DNA of 64,000 nt from Pyronema omphalodes (taxonomy: Eukaryota; Ascomycota; Pezizomycetes; Pezizales; Pyronemataceae): the NCBI GenBank assembly GCA_024516155.1, contig JAJJXM010000024.1, forward strand, positions 496,001 through 560,000, written 5' to 3'. This document shows positions 10,676 to 21,770 of this stretch, piece after piece; positions within the stretch are counted from its first letter, which is position 1, and each line of letters opens with the position of its first letter. Position numbers and translations under genes: made by a program. The notes under the pieces are model-generated. The model was not told the origin of the DNA and did not search any database. It saw nothing but the letters and a program-made list of their open reading frames with translations.

Positions 10676-11290
10676 GGAGGAGTTCATCGGTCGCTAACTC
10701 CACGCGTGTTGTGTCGCTCCCCTCTGGTTTGCGCGCGCCATTGCAACGGAGTCGCTTACTGGCTCGGTTGTCGGATAACCGGTTTTTTCCTTCTTTTTTG
10801 TTTTACATACGCAGGATTTAGGTCGCATTTTGTCCTGTTTTTTTTTTTTTTTTTACTTTCCACTCTTTCTGTTTTTTTACTTCGATGGTTTTCTAGGCCA
10901 TTTATCATTTTGTTTGTTCACTTTCCACTCTTACTATTTCTTTCCTATCTTTTTTTCAGGCCATCTATCTTCTTGGTTCTTACTATCTGTTTCGCGATAT
11001 GGATATCGCAGGCTTTAGGCGTCATTTTGTCATGTTTTTTTTTTCTTTCAACTCTTACTATTTTTTTACTATCGCAATTTTTCAGGCTATCTACCATCTT
11101 GGTTACTACTTGTATCATGATCCGAGTTTGATAGGTTCTGATTTACATTTTATATTTTTACATTTCACTTCATGTTTTACTACATACTCTCCTTGTTTGT
11201 ATTTTACAGTTAGCGCCACATAGTTTTCAATGAGAGTACGCCAAACATAAGGTGCGTTTTGTTCCAGTTTTGAGATCTTGAGTTTTTTCC
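10676..11290. other. T-rich inner end of the left arm with imperfect tandem units
   Basis: 3' flank of the large gene. An approximately 110-base T-rich unit containing CGCAGGATTTAGGTCGCATT (about 10812) recurs as CGCAGGCTTTAGGCGTCATT (about 11006). Each copy is followed by long T runs, CTTTCCACTC/CTTTCAACTC and CAGGC(C/T)ATCTA, and a partial unit lies between them. Matching repeats occur in the right arm. The polypyrimidine tracts may act in 3'-end formation or may be slippage products. Homology to the right arm ends at about 11280-11290. Confidence 0.6.
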
Positions 11291-13154
11291 GTCGCGCGAA
11301 ACAGTCATTAGTGGAATAGGAAATGATATATATTTGGCCTGATTAGGCACATTTTTGCTCTGCGAAGTATAAAATATACCAGTCTCGAAAATACCCGAGA
11401 TATCTCGTCTCGATGAGATTGAGTCTCGCCCGGTGCCGAACCTCTTGTCTCGTGTGCATCCCCGACACTGATGATTGTATTCGCTCTGCCTGAGGCTGGC
11501 TCAAAAACATTTCATCTTTCAGAGCGAGAGATGTCGAAAATGTGAAAAGAAATACTGCTCCAAATCCAAACCAAAGTAGAAACCAAATATGAACGATGAT
11601 AACTTCCCGACGCAGTAATACATCAACACGCGCTCTCGCCGTGCCTTTATGGAGTTGTAATCTCAGAATCTATATACATACCGCAGCATGCCAATTCTAT
11701 TATTCCTGTAACAATTATGTCATAAAAACACATATTACCTCCTTTCCACTAGTCACCTTTAATTACCGGCGGTTATCATCATGTGACATCACTCGTATTA
11801 TTCTGTTGTTCTTTCCTCTGATACTGGACAAAACATTTAAAAACGATGTTATGCTAAGCCTCAAGGCGCATAAACACCTAGAAAACGGAGTTGCGAGCAC
11901 AGAAAACTTCATATCAAACAGCATACCATCACAGGGACGACGGCGACAGTTTCCGGAGCCAGCGGCACTATACCCAGGCTATGACAGGACTCCTAACCTA
12001 CGTGACTTCCTGGCTACCAAAATTCTACTCTCTTATTATGGAATATGAATAAGAGCGGTATTTCTAATACGAGGTAATTGCTGCCATAGATCCCAGTTGA
12101 AATTGAATGGTGAATCCATAAAGCGTACGTACGTACGTACGTTACGCCCCGAACTCATGCATGGCGGAGGTGTTATCCGCTCCTTCAGTTGGCGTCTAAT
12201 TACATTATGATAGGAACACATACTAGGTAAGGTATGAATTGAGAGACCTGTATGTATCTGCTGGTGCTTTGTTCCGGGAGGAGTGAAACGCCGGGTTTAT
12301 CTTTTCGGTGGCTGTAAGGCGTGGAAAAGGGATATGCTGTCTCTTGATGTGGGATTGATGGGCTGCGGAGGAAGTGAGGGCATGTGATGGATCGTTGCAA
12401 TCTCTTTACAGTATTAACATTTCATCGGAGAGATTCTGGAGTTTTTGAGATTATGAGCGTGGGAAGGGAGTATGTCAAGGCAATTCGGGTTTCATTGCGA
12501 GGGGACATCATGAAGAGCTGTCGTTTCTCGTCTTGTTAGGTGGCTTTTCTGGAATGTTTTATTTTGATTGTAGGTGGATTTTTGCCGAGGCTCGGAAGAT
12601 TGGGGGCCTTTCTAAGTGGTCGATACTGTGAGGACTGATTCTGGATTTCTTCTGTCTTGCATGAGCCTTGCAGGCCTTGGTCAGCGGATGGCTAAATAAA
12701 TAAATAATTTTGATGTGTCATACCATCTAGAAATGTTGAATAGTATAGTGGATACTTGCTGTGATGACGCTGGTCATCAGGATCAGCAGAAGCACAAGCA
12801 GATAGAAATTCGGGTGAAATGCTTCACCTGCAGAGATAGAGTTGGTGATATATCATGACTAGCATGTTTCAAGTCCAGTACGCTGAACTTATAGCGACCA
12901 TGGGTAGACATTAACCCTTGGAAGTTGAGTTCTGAAGAAAATTTTTGAACAGACGCGAAGAAGAGTTTTACAATACTTTACACCATCAACAACATTTATT
13001 ACCTCAGCAATCATTAATAACAGCCATATAACCGTGCTGACAATTAGATAACACCATTACTGTATACCCATATAACTCTAAAGTAGCCTCCATAAAATGC
13101 CCATCATAAACCATATCGTGAATATCATCTTAACATCGCGCCGTAGAAAGCCGT
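11291..13154. other. Spacer start: no supportable gene
   Basis: First unique sequence inside the inverted repeat. A 150-codon open frame at 11596-12048 looks random in composition. The only clear structure is a CGTA microsatellite at 12124-12142. The 3' end should contain the 3' UTR of the small minus-strand gene that ends at 13155. Confidence 0.55.
12124..12142 (+). repeat. CGTA microsatellite
   Basis: Nearly five copies of CGTA in a self-complementary tract. Confidence 0.85.
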
Positions 13155-13445
13155 TTATTTCGGTCCGAAAACATCGTCCTCTTTAACACCCTTTCCATTG
13201 GTAACAACCGTGATTCTTCCGTCGCATTCGAGGTAAGTTCTATCCCCCAAAATCCACATTAATCCTTTCTTGATTTCGTCGAAGCTGGTGCTCTTCTGCA
13301 TGCTCGACGCATTGTCGGTCAACTTTCTGGCCTTTTCCTCTGCAGCGACCTGCGCTTCGTGACGGGAGATAACTTGGGCGGGAGTAAGATAAGGCAGGAC
13401 GGATCGGTTTTTGTTTTTGGCGTTTGGAGTACGGATGGGTGGCAT
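13155..13445 (-). CDS. Small hypothetical protein (96 aa)
   Basis: A single uninterrupted frame with ATG at 13445 and TAA at 13155. The protein starts MPPIRTPNAKNKNRSVLPYL, has a charged Ala/Glu/Lys helix (ISRHEAQVAAEEKARKLTD), then SFDEIKKGLMWILGDRTYLE and a Gly/Lys-rich tail ending DDVFGPK. There is no signal peptide, membrane segment or cysteine pattern beyond one Cys. Composition and the helix-then-hydrophobic-strand layout look like a real soluble protein, but I recognise no family. It could be the whole gene or its main exon. Confidence 0.6.
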   Translation of the reverse strand: MPPIRTPNAKNKNRSVLPYLTPAQVISRHEAQVAAEEKARKLTDNASSMQKSTSFDEIKKGLMWILGDRTYLECDGRITVVTNGKGVKEDDVFGPK

Positions 13446-15015
13446 TATCCTTCTTTGTGGAGATGATGTAAACGACGGACGGCGAGGACGCGATGGGTGT
13501 AGATTCTAGAAGGAAGCGATAAACACGGAATATCTAGACGAAGACGTGCTGAAGAGTGACTTCGTAGCTACAGTATTAGGAACAGTGATACTGAAGCTCG
13601 TGGTGGGTAGGGAATCGCCCGCCGACAGTATGTGGGTAATAAACGAGTGTGTTGCTGGTGTAGTCGAGGAGGGAGAGGCTCGAACGTCGATTTATGGGCG
13701 CGAGGAATTCGAGGGCCGGAGGAGGTCGAAAGCGCAGGCTAACTGGTTTTTTTTTTGCCCGACAGCATAAAAAAACGGACCAATTATTCATGCATGATAA
13801 GTTCGAGGGTGTTGTCGGGGTCGTGGGGTCGTCAGGGTACAGTTGACGAGTATAGGCCGATAAAGCGCGAGTGATCATTGATGGATGGCACGTAGTAGTC
13901 TCCGACGTTCTAATTTTCTGTTGCCCGTGATAAATTCCAAAATATCAGACGGATAAACATAACAGAATATGCACATGCCTGTGGGTCCATACTCTTTTCC
14001 ATTACATAAACATTATATACAGTGGTGATCACGGGCTCGGCCCAACGCACATAAATAGCTGCAGTCCAAAAAACAGTCAACAGTAAACCATGTTCCAAGA
14101 AAGACATAATAGATTTTAGCCTTTTGCATCGTTACAAAGTAACAACTTACTACTACTGTGTACCTTCTTTGGGCGATTAATATCTTCTGTGTCAGCGGAC
14201 GTGAGGGTATTGGTACTTAATCTGATATGATGTAACTTAATCAATTAACACCAGAAACACATAGCTTGTTTGGGTTTCTTAATACACAACAAAGGCGTTT
14301 ACGGTATTTTCATAACCTCCGAGGGTAATCAAAATCAGGTTCCTACGCAAAAATTGCGAACACATATCCCCATAAGCTGCTTGAAGATATACGTAACCAA
14401 TGATTCAATACTCAGTAAAAATTCATCCAGTGCGGAGTAAATGTGAAAATTCTTGACGATATGGAAAACAAGGTTGTCAGCATTTCTGGCCGGGTATCCA
14501 ACTTTTCATCGCGACGATTATGTGCTGTATTCACTGAACCGGGTTGCCGAAGTCGAACTTTCAAGGTCAATCCGAGTTTAGCCTATCGGTATCGATAGCT
14601 ATTATTTCGGTATATAGCTTGCATAAATAACTTCGGCAAGCAGGGGAACTATATATATACATGGATTTGACTCGGTGTCTCGGGAAGCCGAACAGGCATG
14701 TTCCTACCCGTACCGGCGATACAAAATTTCACCGGGCGTCAGGCAGAAACCACGTCACTCCGACATACAGCACACATTTATCCGGGCTCCAATTCTGCAC
14801 TTCACCACACGTGAGCATATTTTGGCTGCGCAACCGTTTTATTCTAATTTAGCTATGCCCATTGACTTCTCATTGATCCCGTACCAAATCCAATCGTAAC
14901 CCATAAAAAGCTTACCCATACCATATGATTTCATTACCGTTCATACCTTACCATCCCAATTCGTAACCCATTAAATTCAGCACAAACGTCAAAGGTGCCT
15001 TATGACCGACGTCAT
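13446..15015. other. Intergenic, no supportable gene
   Basis: This holds the presumed promoter of the 96-residue gene (immediately above 13445) and the 3' flank of the secreted-protein gene. The other frames are short and low-complexity. I see no RNA gene. Confidence 0.5.
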
Positions 15016-15685
15016 TTAAAACGGACGTACGCCATCCGTAACGGCGGCAGTAACCGCAACGCAATCGGTGGATTCTATTCAGCATGTCAGTATCACATTC
15101 AATCCTTTAGATTCATGGTAGACTCACCGTCGCTCTTGGGCTTAACCCAGAGTCTCACATCTCGACGGTTCTGGGCTTCAGGAAAAAGACAGAAAGCTAT
15201 TCAATTAGCCATAATTATTTTGGATCTCCAACAGCAGAGTACTTACTCAATCCAGTATCGGAGTTTGGCCTAACCACCAACTGGGCCCTATCATTATAGC
15301 ACCTGTAATAGGCCTCAAAGCGAGCGGCCTCGTTGGGAGTGTTCATAAACTGAATTCTCATGAATCTTGGCCTTCCACGAGGCTCCACGATGTAACCAAC
15401 GGCTCCGTTGTCAAGCTTCAACGTTCCCTCTGATAGAGTTGAGTTGATGATTTCACCGCCGCCACCAAAAAGACCAGGAATGTATTGATCGTTTCTCTGT
15501 TTGTAAGAAAGGACTCCTTGGTTCTGGGTTTCTGCCGTGTAAAGTTGTAGAGCAAATTCATTCGGTAGATCGTACAAAATGACCTGCGGGACAATGCAGC
15601 CAGATGACGTAACATTGTTTTCGCTCTGCGCGGCGACCACGACAGTGAGAGAGAAGAGCGCAATGAGAGGAGTAAAGAACTGCAT
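15016..15685 (-). CDS. Small secreted protein (181 aa), 3 exons
   Basis: Exons on the minus strand are 15685-15247, 15175-15128 (48 nt) and 15074-15016, joined by GTAAGT...AAG and GTGAGT...TAG introns of 71 and 53 nt; all phases fit (546 nt). The N-terminus MQFFTPLIALFSLTVVVAAQ is a clear signal peptide with an Ala-x-Ala-like cleavage site. The mature protein has N-glycosylation sequons NVTS and NSTL, a Gly-rich turn (GLFGGGGE), the stretch RPRFMRIQFMNTPNEAARFE and three cysteines, an odd number. It ends VTAAVTDGVRPF. Probably extracellular. I recognise no enzyme or effector family. Exon 1 is certain; the 48-nt exon 2 is inferred from splice signals and an open frame. Confidence 0.75.
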
Positions 15686-18600
15686 GATTGTAGTGATTGT
15701 AGTGATTGTAAAACTTATCTTGAGAATTGAAACGGCTCTGGAGGATATGAGCGATGTTATATATTATCACAAAACCGTACGGTATGGCATCAATAACGGC
15801 AGAGTTAGGCTGTGCCGTACTATGTTGTGACTGTAACTATCGCACAGCTTCCCCCGCGCTGCACTGCAATGTGATAAATCCTCCGGGACGAGCCAGAACC
15901 GTGGGATGTTGGCATATGGTACTATGTCAGCATCATTGCGCATCAGAGGCCACCGAAGTACCAGATAGGAACCAAGCTGGAGAACCAGTAATAATCTTCA
16001 AGAGAAGGCAACCACTGTGGGACTGAAAACCGTCATTCGACGAGCTGACGAGAGTCACCTAGTCTGTGGCGCTGTGTAGCCTGACGATGTTCCTTTTCCG
16101 GCCACCGGGATTGGAGACCCTGCTCCATGGTAACAGCTTCGTATTCCGGCGATTTAACTGGAGCCGCCCCTGACAATAATCTCCAAAATCCATGCACATA
16201 ACGTTTTCTTGCGGCTTGGATATGCAGTGTAGTTATTTTAAGCGCAAATTAAAGGCGTTGGGCCTGCATACATATATACGACCACAAACGATGAAACCGA
16301 ATTCTCGTCCATAGCAAGCAATATAGTGAGCCACGCTCGACGACGGACTGTGCAACACGTCAGCCGCACACAGCGAAAATTGTTGAAGGTTTCGAAATAG
16401 ACGCAATTGCATCCGACCCGATCCGAGTAGGTCGGCAATCGACAAGACATGCTTGTTCAAATCCCCGAACAACGGTTTGGTACGGGTGCTGAGGCTATTC
16501 AGAGCTGATATTCCGAGCTTTAAAGTAAACATGCCGTGCCTTTCCAGTTTTACAAGTGCCGGTCGTTATATCAGAGAACATTATTTCAGCTCCAGATTTA
16601 TGTACCACAAGGCGTCAGCCTTTGTCAAACGAAGGGCTGAGTCAAACTAAGGCTCAAACCGCACAACACTCCACTCAGCAGTGGAATCAGTATTATTCAA
16701 AATAAAATCCATCCCAATAAATTTCTCGGCTTCTTTTCTGATAAATATTAGTGGCACGTAAATCCTTGTCTGGAAGTGGTGCCTGAATATCGTGCGTCAC
16801 GAGTTCCTAGTTCGATGCAGCCTTGGGTCGTACAACTACAATATGAACCTATCAGAGTTGGTTATTCCCTTATGACTACACATTGCTAGAGTTTATCACT
16901 CTTTGGGCTATAAGCAAGAGTGCACTTCAGGTATCCATGCAGACATCGGATGGATGATGAAGGAGGGGGCGTTTACGGTATGACGGATTGTAGTGGCAAA
17001 CACACCCTATAAAAATAATGATTAGTACGAGATTATGCGAAGTTTTAAGAAGAATATAAACAAATGCATTGTTACAAGGCCGCAGAAAGAAGACCATTTG
17101 AAAACATTTCACCGAATGAGAAAGCCATCGAACACCCAGGCAGCCAGGCCAATGCCATCTGACATGATAAAAGAGCGATTTCCGATCTCAATGGCCTAAG
17201 AAAGAGGATTAGGCAGTTAGCTTGAAATTTCGGGTGTTGCCTCCCGTCATTACATAACAAATAAGCGGACGATTTCTCAATTTCAACACGATTACCACAT
17301 AGCAGCTATCTTCAGAATAGTTTTTACTAACCGGTATTTCGGAATCCAAGAGTCCTGATGTGCAGTACACAGAATAGAAATGTATATCCCGGAGGAATAG
17401 TAGCTGACGTTGCCTTATATTAGTGTCTAATCGGTAGAATAGTATCATACTAATCATAGTTTCTCGGAAGATTTGGTGCAGAAATAAACGTCATGAGGCA
17501 CTTTTAAACCAGAATCCTGGATTTCACATTTTGAGGATTTATATTGATCCCGAATACTTGGCTCTCTTAAGTTTGGAAAGTATAAGAAGATTGTCATAAG
17601 ACTGATGTAGTGTGGTACTCACAGACAATTTTTACATTCAGCGTCAGCTGAGTTATGGTAAGAGTTAAGGTTGGCCTTGTGTTTTTATTCCGGTGACATC
17701 CTAAACCTGTAGTATCTTGTGAATTGAAATTCAAAATCGTAAGATCGTGACGCCTCACCAATGCTGTAATCCATTTTTATATAGGCCCGAAGGCCTACCA
17801 GTAGGAGATTTGATTGAATTATCCTTGACGTACCCTATGAGTTTTGGTTGCTTAAAAGTCACACCTTGGACAGAATAAAGCTGCGCCGCGTTAGCAATAT
17901 ATGCATCGAACCCGCATTATAAAAGAGAAACCGAAGTTAAATATCTTACATAAGGTTGTAGAAGATGGCAGATACTAATTAAGAAGCTCTATGTTCGTGA
18001 TATATGGTAGGAAAAGTGACTGAGATGTTGTGGATATCGTGGATATCGTGCATTATGGTGGAGGTTTGTACGTGGTTTAACGGAATTAACGCGAAGCTCT
18101 CTTATGATCTTATCTTATCTTGATCATTCTTATGTCATCACCCAACCAGCGTCACTGAGTCTCACGCCATATGTATGCTGTAGCTGCTGGTCGCCGCAAC
18201 GTCAGGGAAGCACAACCTCCTCACTCACCATTCCTCCACCTCCATTTCATTCCAACGGCAAGAAAACCAGTGATCAAACTCGTCGCAAACTTTTTCACCA
18301 TCTCGGAATACTACATAAGAGAGATATAAGCCACCTCATCGGCCCCGCCACCCTGCATCCAGGCAGCAACAACAGATTAAGTTTCGAGATCAAAGGATCT
18401 ATTCCGGAACGTTAGCTTTCTAAAGACGGAAGAATTTAGTATTCATATCGGCAGTGAACGAATCCAGATCGGCGACAAAATATCAAGGCTACAGAAACAG
18501 TGTACCACGGATAATTTCTACCCGAGCGAGTTGGTACGCCAGCGATAGCCGCTATCGTTCTCAAATCGAACTGCCGGCCAAAAAAAACGTCAATCACAAG

Positions 18601-19067
18601 CCGCTGTACCAATCTTATCTGAAAGATAGCCCTTCTCCGGAAGGTGTGTTGTATTCTTGACCAACGCACGGCATATTCCTCGTGTGAGTATATCGACGGT
18701 TCCAAGATTCCCATTGTACCGGCTGGGTCTTCCAGAAATTTCTGATTACCGAGAACTTACACTACGACTTACCTGGAATACCGGCCGCGCATCTGCCTAA
18801 GTCGGTTGAAAGGGTGAATTTGCGGGTTGAGCCCTAAAAATGTCGACAGCATATCATTCACAGCAACGAAGATCTTTCACACATGACACAGTCCGTGCGA
18901 ATATACAGTGCGCAAAGTATTTCTTAAACACGATAAATGCCAACGAGATACAAAATGTAATACAAAGCCAGTTAAGTAACCATTAACTCCGTCTAAACCC
19001 ATCTCATTCCAATTCATTCTAAATCCACGTCAATAGCCTTAATGCAACGCCACACAAATTGAATTCT
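15686..19067. other. Intergenic, 3.4 kb, no supportable gene
   Basis: Promoter side of the secreted-protein gene at the left end and the 3' flank of the acidic protein gene at the right. The open frames here (for example 103 codons at 18104-18415) have no conserved look. Short repeats such as GTGGATATC in tandem near 18031 are the only structure noticed. Confidence 0.5.
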
Positions 19068-19772
19068 TTAGCGCCGTTTTGCTCCGGTGGCTTTTCGAAT
19101 CACTCGCACCTCCATACCTTTAGCGTCTCTCTCAGACGTACTACTGGATTGTCGGTCTTCATCCCCGTCGTCAAGTTTGGCTCTCCTGCGCTTGAGCTGC
19201 GAATAAGCGCTCTTCGCCGATCTCATTAGATGTTCGATGCCCTGGATAGCGCTTTTGAGCTCGCTTACAACCTCGTCGATATCATCGCCAAACAACTCGG
19301 TAATTTGTTCGAATAGAAGGCGCAGGGTGTACAGTCCGTCACCAACTCGATCTGGATCGTGAGCGACATAATAGTCCAGCTCAGACTGAAGCTTTTTGAA
19401 AATCTCAAGCGATAGGTGTGCTAAACCTTTCCTCCGAGCCTCACTGTGAATGAGGGCAGTCGCCAGTTCGTCGTACTCTTCTTGTTTCTGGATCGCCCAA
19501 TCCGAGCGTTCTGTTATCCGTAGGTTCCTTTCCTCTCGTTTTTGCCTCTCCCCTTTCGTTTCTCCTGCAACCTCTCGGGTCTGTAACTCGGACAGGAGCC
19601 ACTCTAGAGCATTGTGGCAGCCATTTCTATTGTCTTCCGACATACGGTCGTCGTCTTGCTGATCGTAGTCATCTTCGGAATTGTAATCATCTTGTAGGTA
19701 GTCTTCATCTGTATGCGTTCTATACTGATGCTTGACACACATTGCGGACTGGGACATAGAGTATCCAGTCAT
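19068..19772 (-). CDS. Acidic, helical hypothetical protein (234 aa or longer)
   Basis: The frame is open from a stop near 19853 to TAA at 19068. The first ATG in frame is at 19772 (MTGYSMSQSAMCVKHQYRTH), giving 234 residues. The N-terminal third is very acidic (DEDYLQDDYNSEDDYDQQDD). The centre is charged and helical and probably forms a coiled coil (TKGERQKREERNLRITERSD). A second helical block contains LFEQITELFGDDIDEVVSEL. The C-terminus is basic (RKATGAKRR), suggestive of a nuclear protein by inference. No family is recognised. The 24 open codons above the ATG suggest that a 5' exon may exist; the 19933-20202 frame on the same strand is a candidate. Confidence 0.6.
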   Translation of the reverse strand: MTGYSMSQSAMCVKHQYRTHTDEDYLQDDYNSEDDYDQQDDDRMSEDNRNGCHNALEWLLSELQTREVAGETKGERQKREERNLRITERSDWAIQKQEEYDELATALIHSEARRKGLAHLSLEIFKKLQSELDYYVAHDPDRVGDGLYTLRLLFEQITELFGDDIDEVVSELKSAIQGIEHLMRSAKSAYSQLKRRRAKLDDGDEDRQSSSTSERDAKGMEVRVIRKATGAKRR

Positions 19773-19852
19773 TGTCGAAGGAGGCTGGTCTGGGGAGGAA
19801 AAAGACTCGACAGTATTGGCGGTCGAAATTATGCGACTTCTCACTTGTGCTT

Positions 19853-21770
19853 AGATTTGACCTCGATAATGATACGGCGAAGATGCTAGAGGCAGTGATT
19901 GGGATGGTCAATCCTGAGCGGCGTGCGCTGTTCTAAGGATGGGAATAACCGAATGTATTTATACCACGGAAAGCGGCATCGAGACACGAACTTTTCGGTC
20001 TAGAAGCATGGCGCGCAACTTGAGAAAACCCAACCATGGGTATTAACGTACAGATCAAGGGTCGTCCTCGCAATTTCAACATTGCCTCCTCACATTTGAC
20101 TGACCGCTCTGCTCTAAACTTCTCGCAAACTTCTTTATGACATAGTAGAATGGCCTCACGCTGTTGGGCGTTGCGAACCAGAGCAATCCCGGCCGCATAC
20201 ATCTAATCCTTCGCCGACTGATTTGTTGTTTCATCTATCACGACGTAAGGACCCGTAGGTGCAGAGCAAAAGAGGAACCACTGTGGCGGTGCAAGATGGG
20301 GAATCATATGAGTTGGACAAACGAACTCGAACAGCTCACCACAACCAACGTGTTCGTCTGAAATAATTCACGCGAATTATTATCATGAGACGTTTCCCAA
20401 AAGTTCCCGAACTCCGCGGTCCATGGCGGTTGACTAACAACCTTATGGTATAGTGGATGAGACGAGGCGCAGGCGCAGACACCAGTGATAGAAACGAATG
20501 AACTACAGTTACATGCCATGATTGTGGCGTTGAGTTACGAGGGAAAGAGGCGCTGTCGTGTGACGGTTATAATTCTGCACTTTTGGGGATTTTCGCATAT
20601 GTCGATTAAATCGAGGATTCTAGACGATATTCAAGAGGCAGTTGTGACATGGAGGCGTGGGAAATTCTAAAATGGCTGTGTGGATAGAGAGACGGTAAAG
20701 GAAACTCTTCCTGAGAAGTGAGTTTTAATTTATCCAATCGAAGCCAGAATTGGATGAACCCCGCATTTTTGTGCTGCAGAGTGCGAGGGGCGTTGATAAC
20801 ATGCAAGCTGTGTTAAACATGCAGGAGCCCCACTTGATTGAAGAATTTCTTTGGATCAGATGAGGCAAGAATCAGCCAGTGCGTCCGAGCATCAGATTTT
20901 GTGTCGGCCGACGAGCGACCGTAATTCCGGATTCTCCGCGGAGCAGATAAATCATCAGCTATTTGTGTGATCCCTTCTTGTAAAAGATACATTATCATGT
21001 ACAAGCGATTCAATCAATTCAAAATCTATTACAAAATGTGTTGAGTGAAGACGCCTTGGTTATCAATGCTAAAGAAATTACCAGAAGCCTATACCCTTCA
21101 CTCGAACTGAATCAATTTCATCCAAACTTCACCATACATTTTCCCAAGCCCGATAATTAAGATGAACTGCTTTTGAGTCTTCACTATTACCTTTTGGCAT
21201 CATAACTTTGTCTACCTCTGGTGTAAACTAGAGAAGAAGGAACGAAACCAGATACCACCAAAATTTCGAAAAAAAGGGTTGATAGTGAAGATCGTTTGTG
21301 AATTACACCTTAATCACCTTCAGTCTGGATTGAGTAAGATAGATATACTCACTGAAACCTTGAACAGCCCAATCTATTCTTAGAAATTTCCAAGGTATGG
21401 CCATAAAGTTCCTGTTGCATACCATTATTACTTTTGATAATTCTTTTTTTTCATGCTACTGACGCAGTTGGAGGTAGAGTTGAGTTGGAATTTCTCAGTT
21501 TTCTTTCCCTTTCAACTCGAGGAAGTCATTCGGTTTCATGATTGATTTCGGGGTGCAGTTGTTGGATATGAGTGAGATGGACGCTCTCCCAGATGGCACT
21601 TTATAATTAGCACGTGACCATCGTCGCGCCACCGTTGCTTCTTCGTGGAGCTGGGACACCTACCACACGATAGCTCCATCGCCGTAACCGCCGCCACCAA
21701 ACAGCACCGCGAATCTACCACAGCAAAAGCAGTCAGATCCAATGCTATCAGAACAATCATTTCCTCCAAT
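19853..21770. other. Intergenic between divergent genes
   Basis: The region separates the minus-strand acidic protein from the plus-strand mannosidase and should contain both promoters. Apart from the candidate frame at 19933-20202 I find nothing supportable. Confidence 0.5.
19933..20202 (-). CDS. Possible upstream exon or short gene
   Basis: An 89-codon frame from ATG 20202. Its first half (MYAAGIALVRNAQQREAILL followed by CHKEVCEKFRAERSVKCEE) looks like an amphipathic helix in coding-like sequence, while the second half looks random. A GTACGT donor lies just after GRPLI, so the first half could be exon 1 of the acidic protein gene below it. This is inference from composition only. Confidence 0.3.
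   Translation of the reverse strand: MYAAGIALVRNAQQREAILLCHKEVCEKFRAERSVKCEEAMLKLRGRPLICTLIPMVGFSQVARHASRPKSSCLDAAFRGINTFGYSHP

Larger units (their letters stand above)
3990..11290 (+). repeat. Left arm of giant inverted repeat (about 7.3 kb)
   Basis: Reading the window's last 7.3 kb as reverse complement reproduces this segment in order. ACCGCAGCCTTA near 3990 pairs with the window end, the shared GGGTGTTTTCACCCTTTCCC at about 4425 pairs with about 63550, the large gene pairs with the minus-strand gene at 57276-61713, and GGTGCGTTTTGTTCCA near 11251 pairs with GATGCGTTTTGTTCCA read from about 56755 downward. Homology stops near 11280-11290 on this side. Similarity is high over the gene and lower in the outer 1.5 kb and the inner T-rich end. 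Basis: direct comparison by eye; exact ends and percent identity need an alignment. Confidence 0.95.

Noticed and set aside
11596..12048. 150-codon frame just inside the left arm
   Set aside because: No domain, random composition and no splice or start context that supports a gene.
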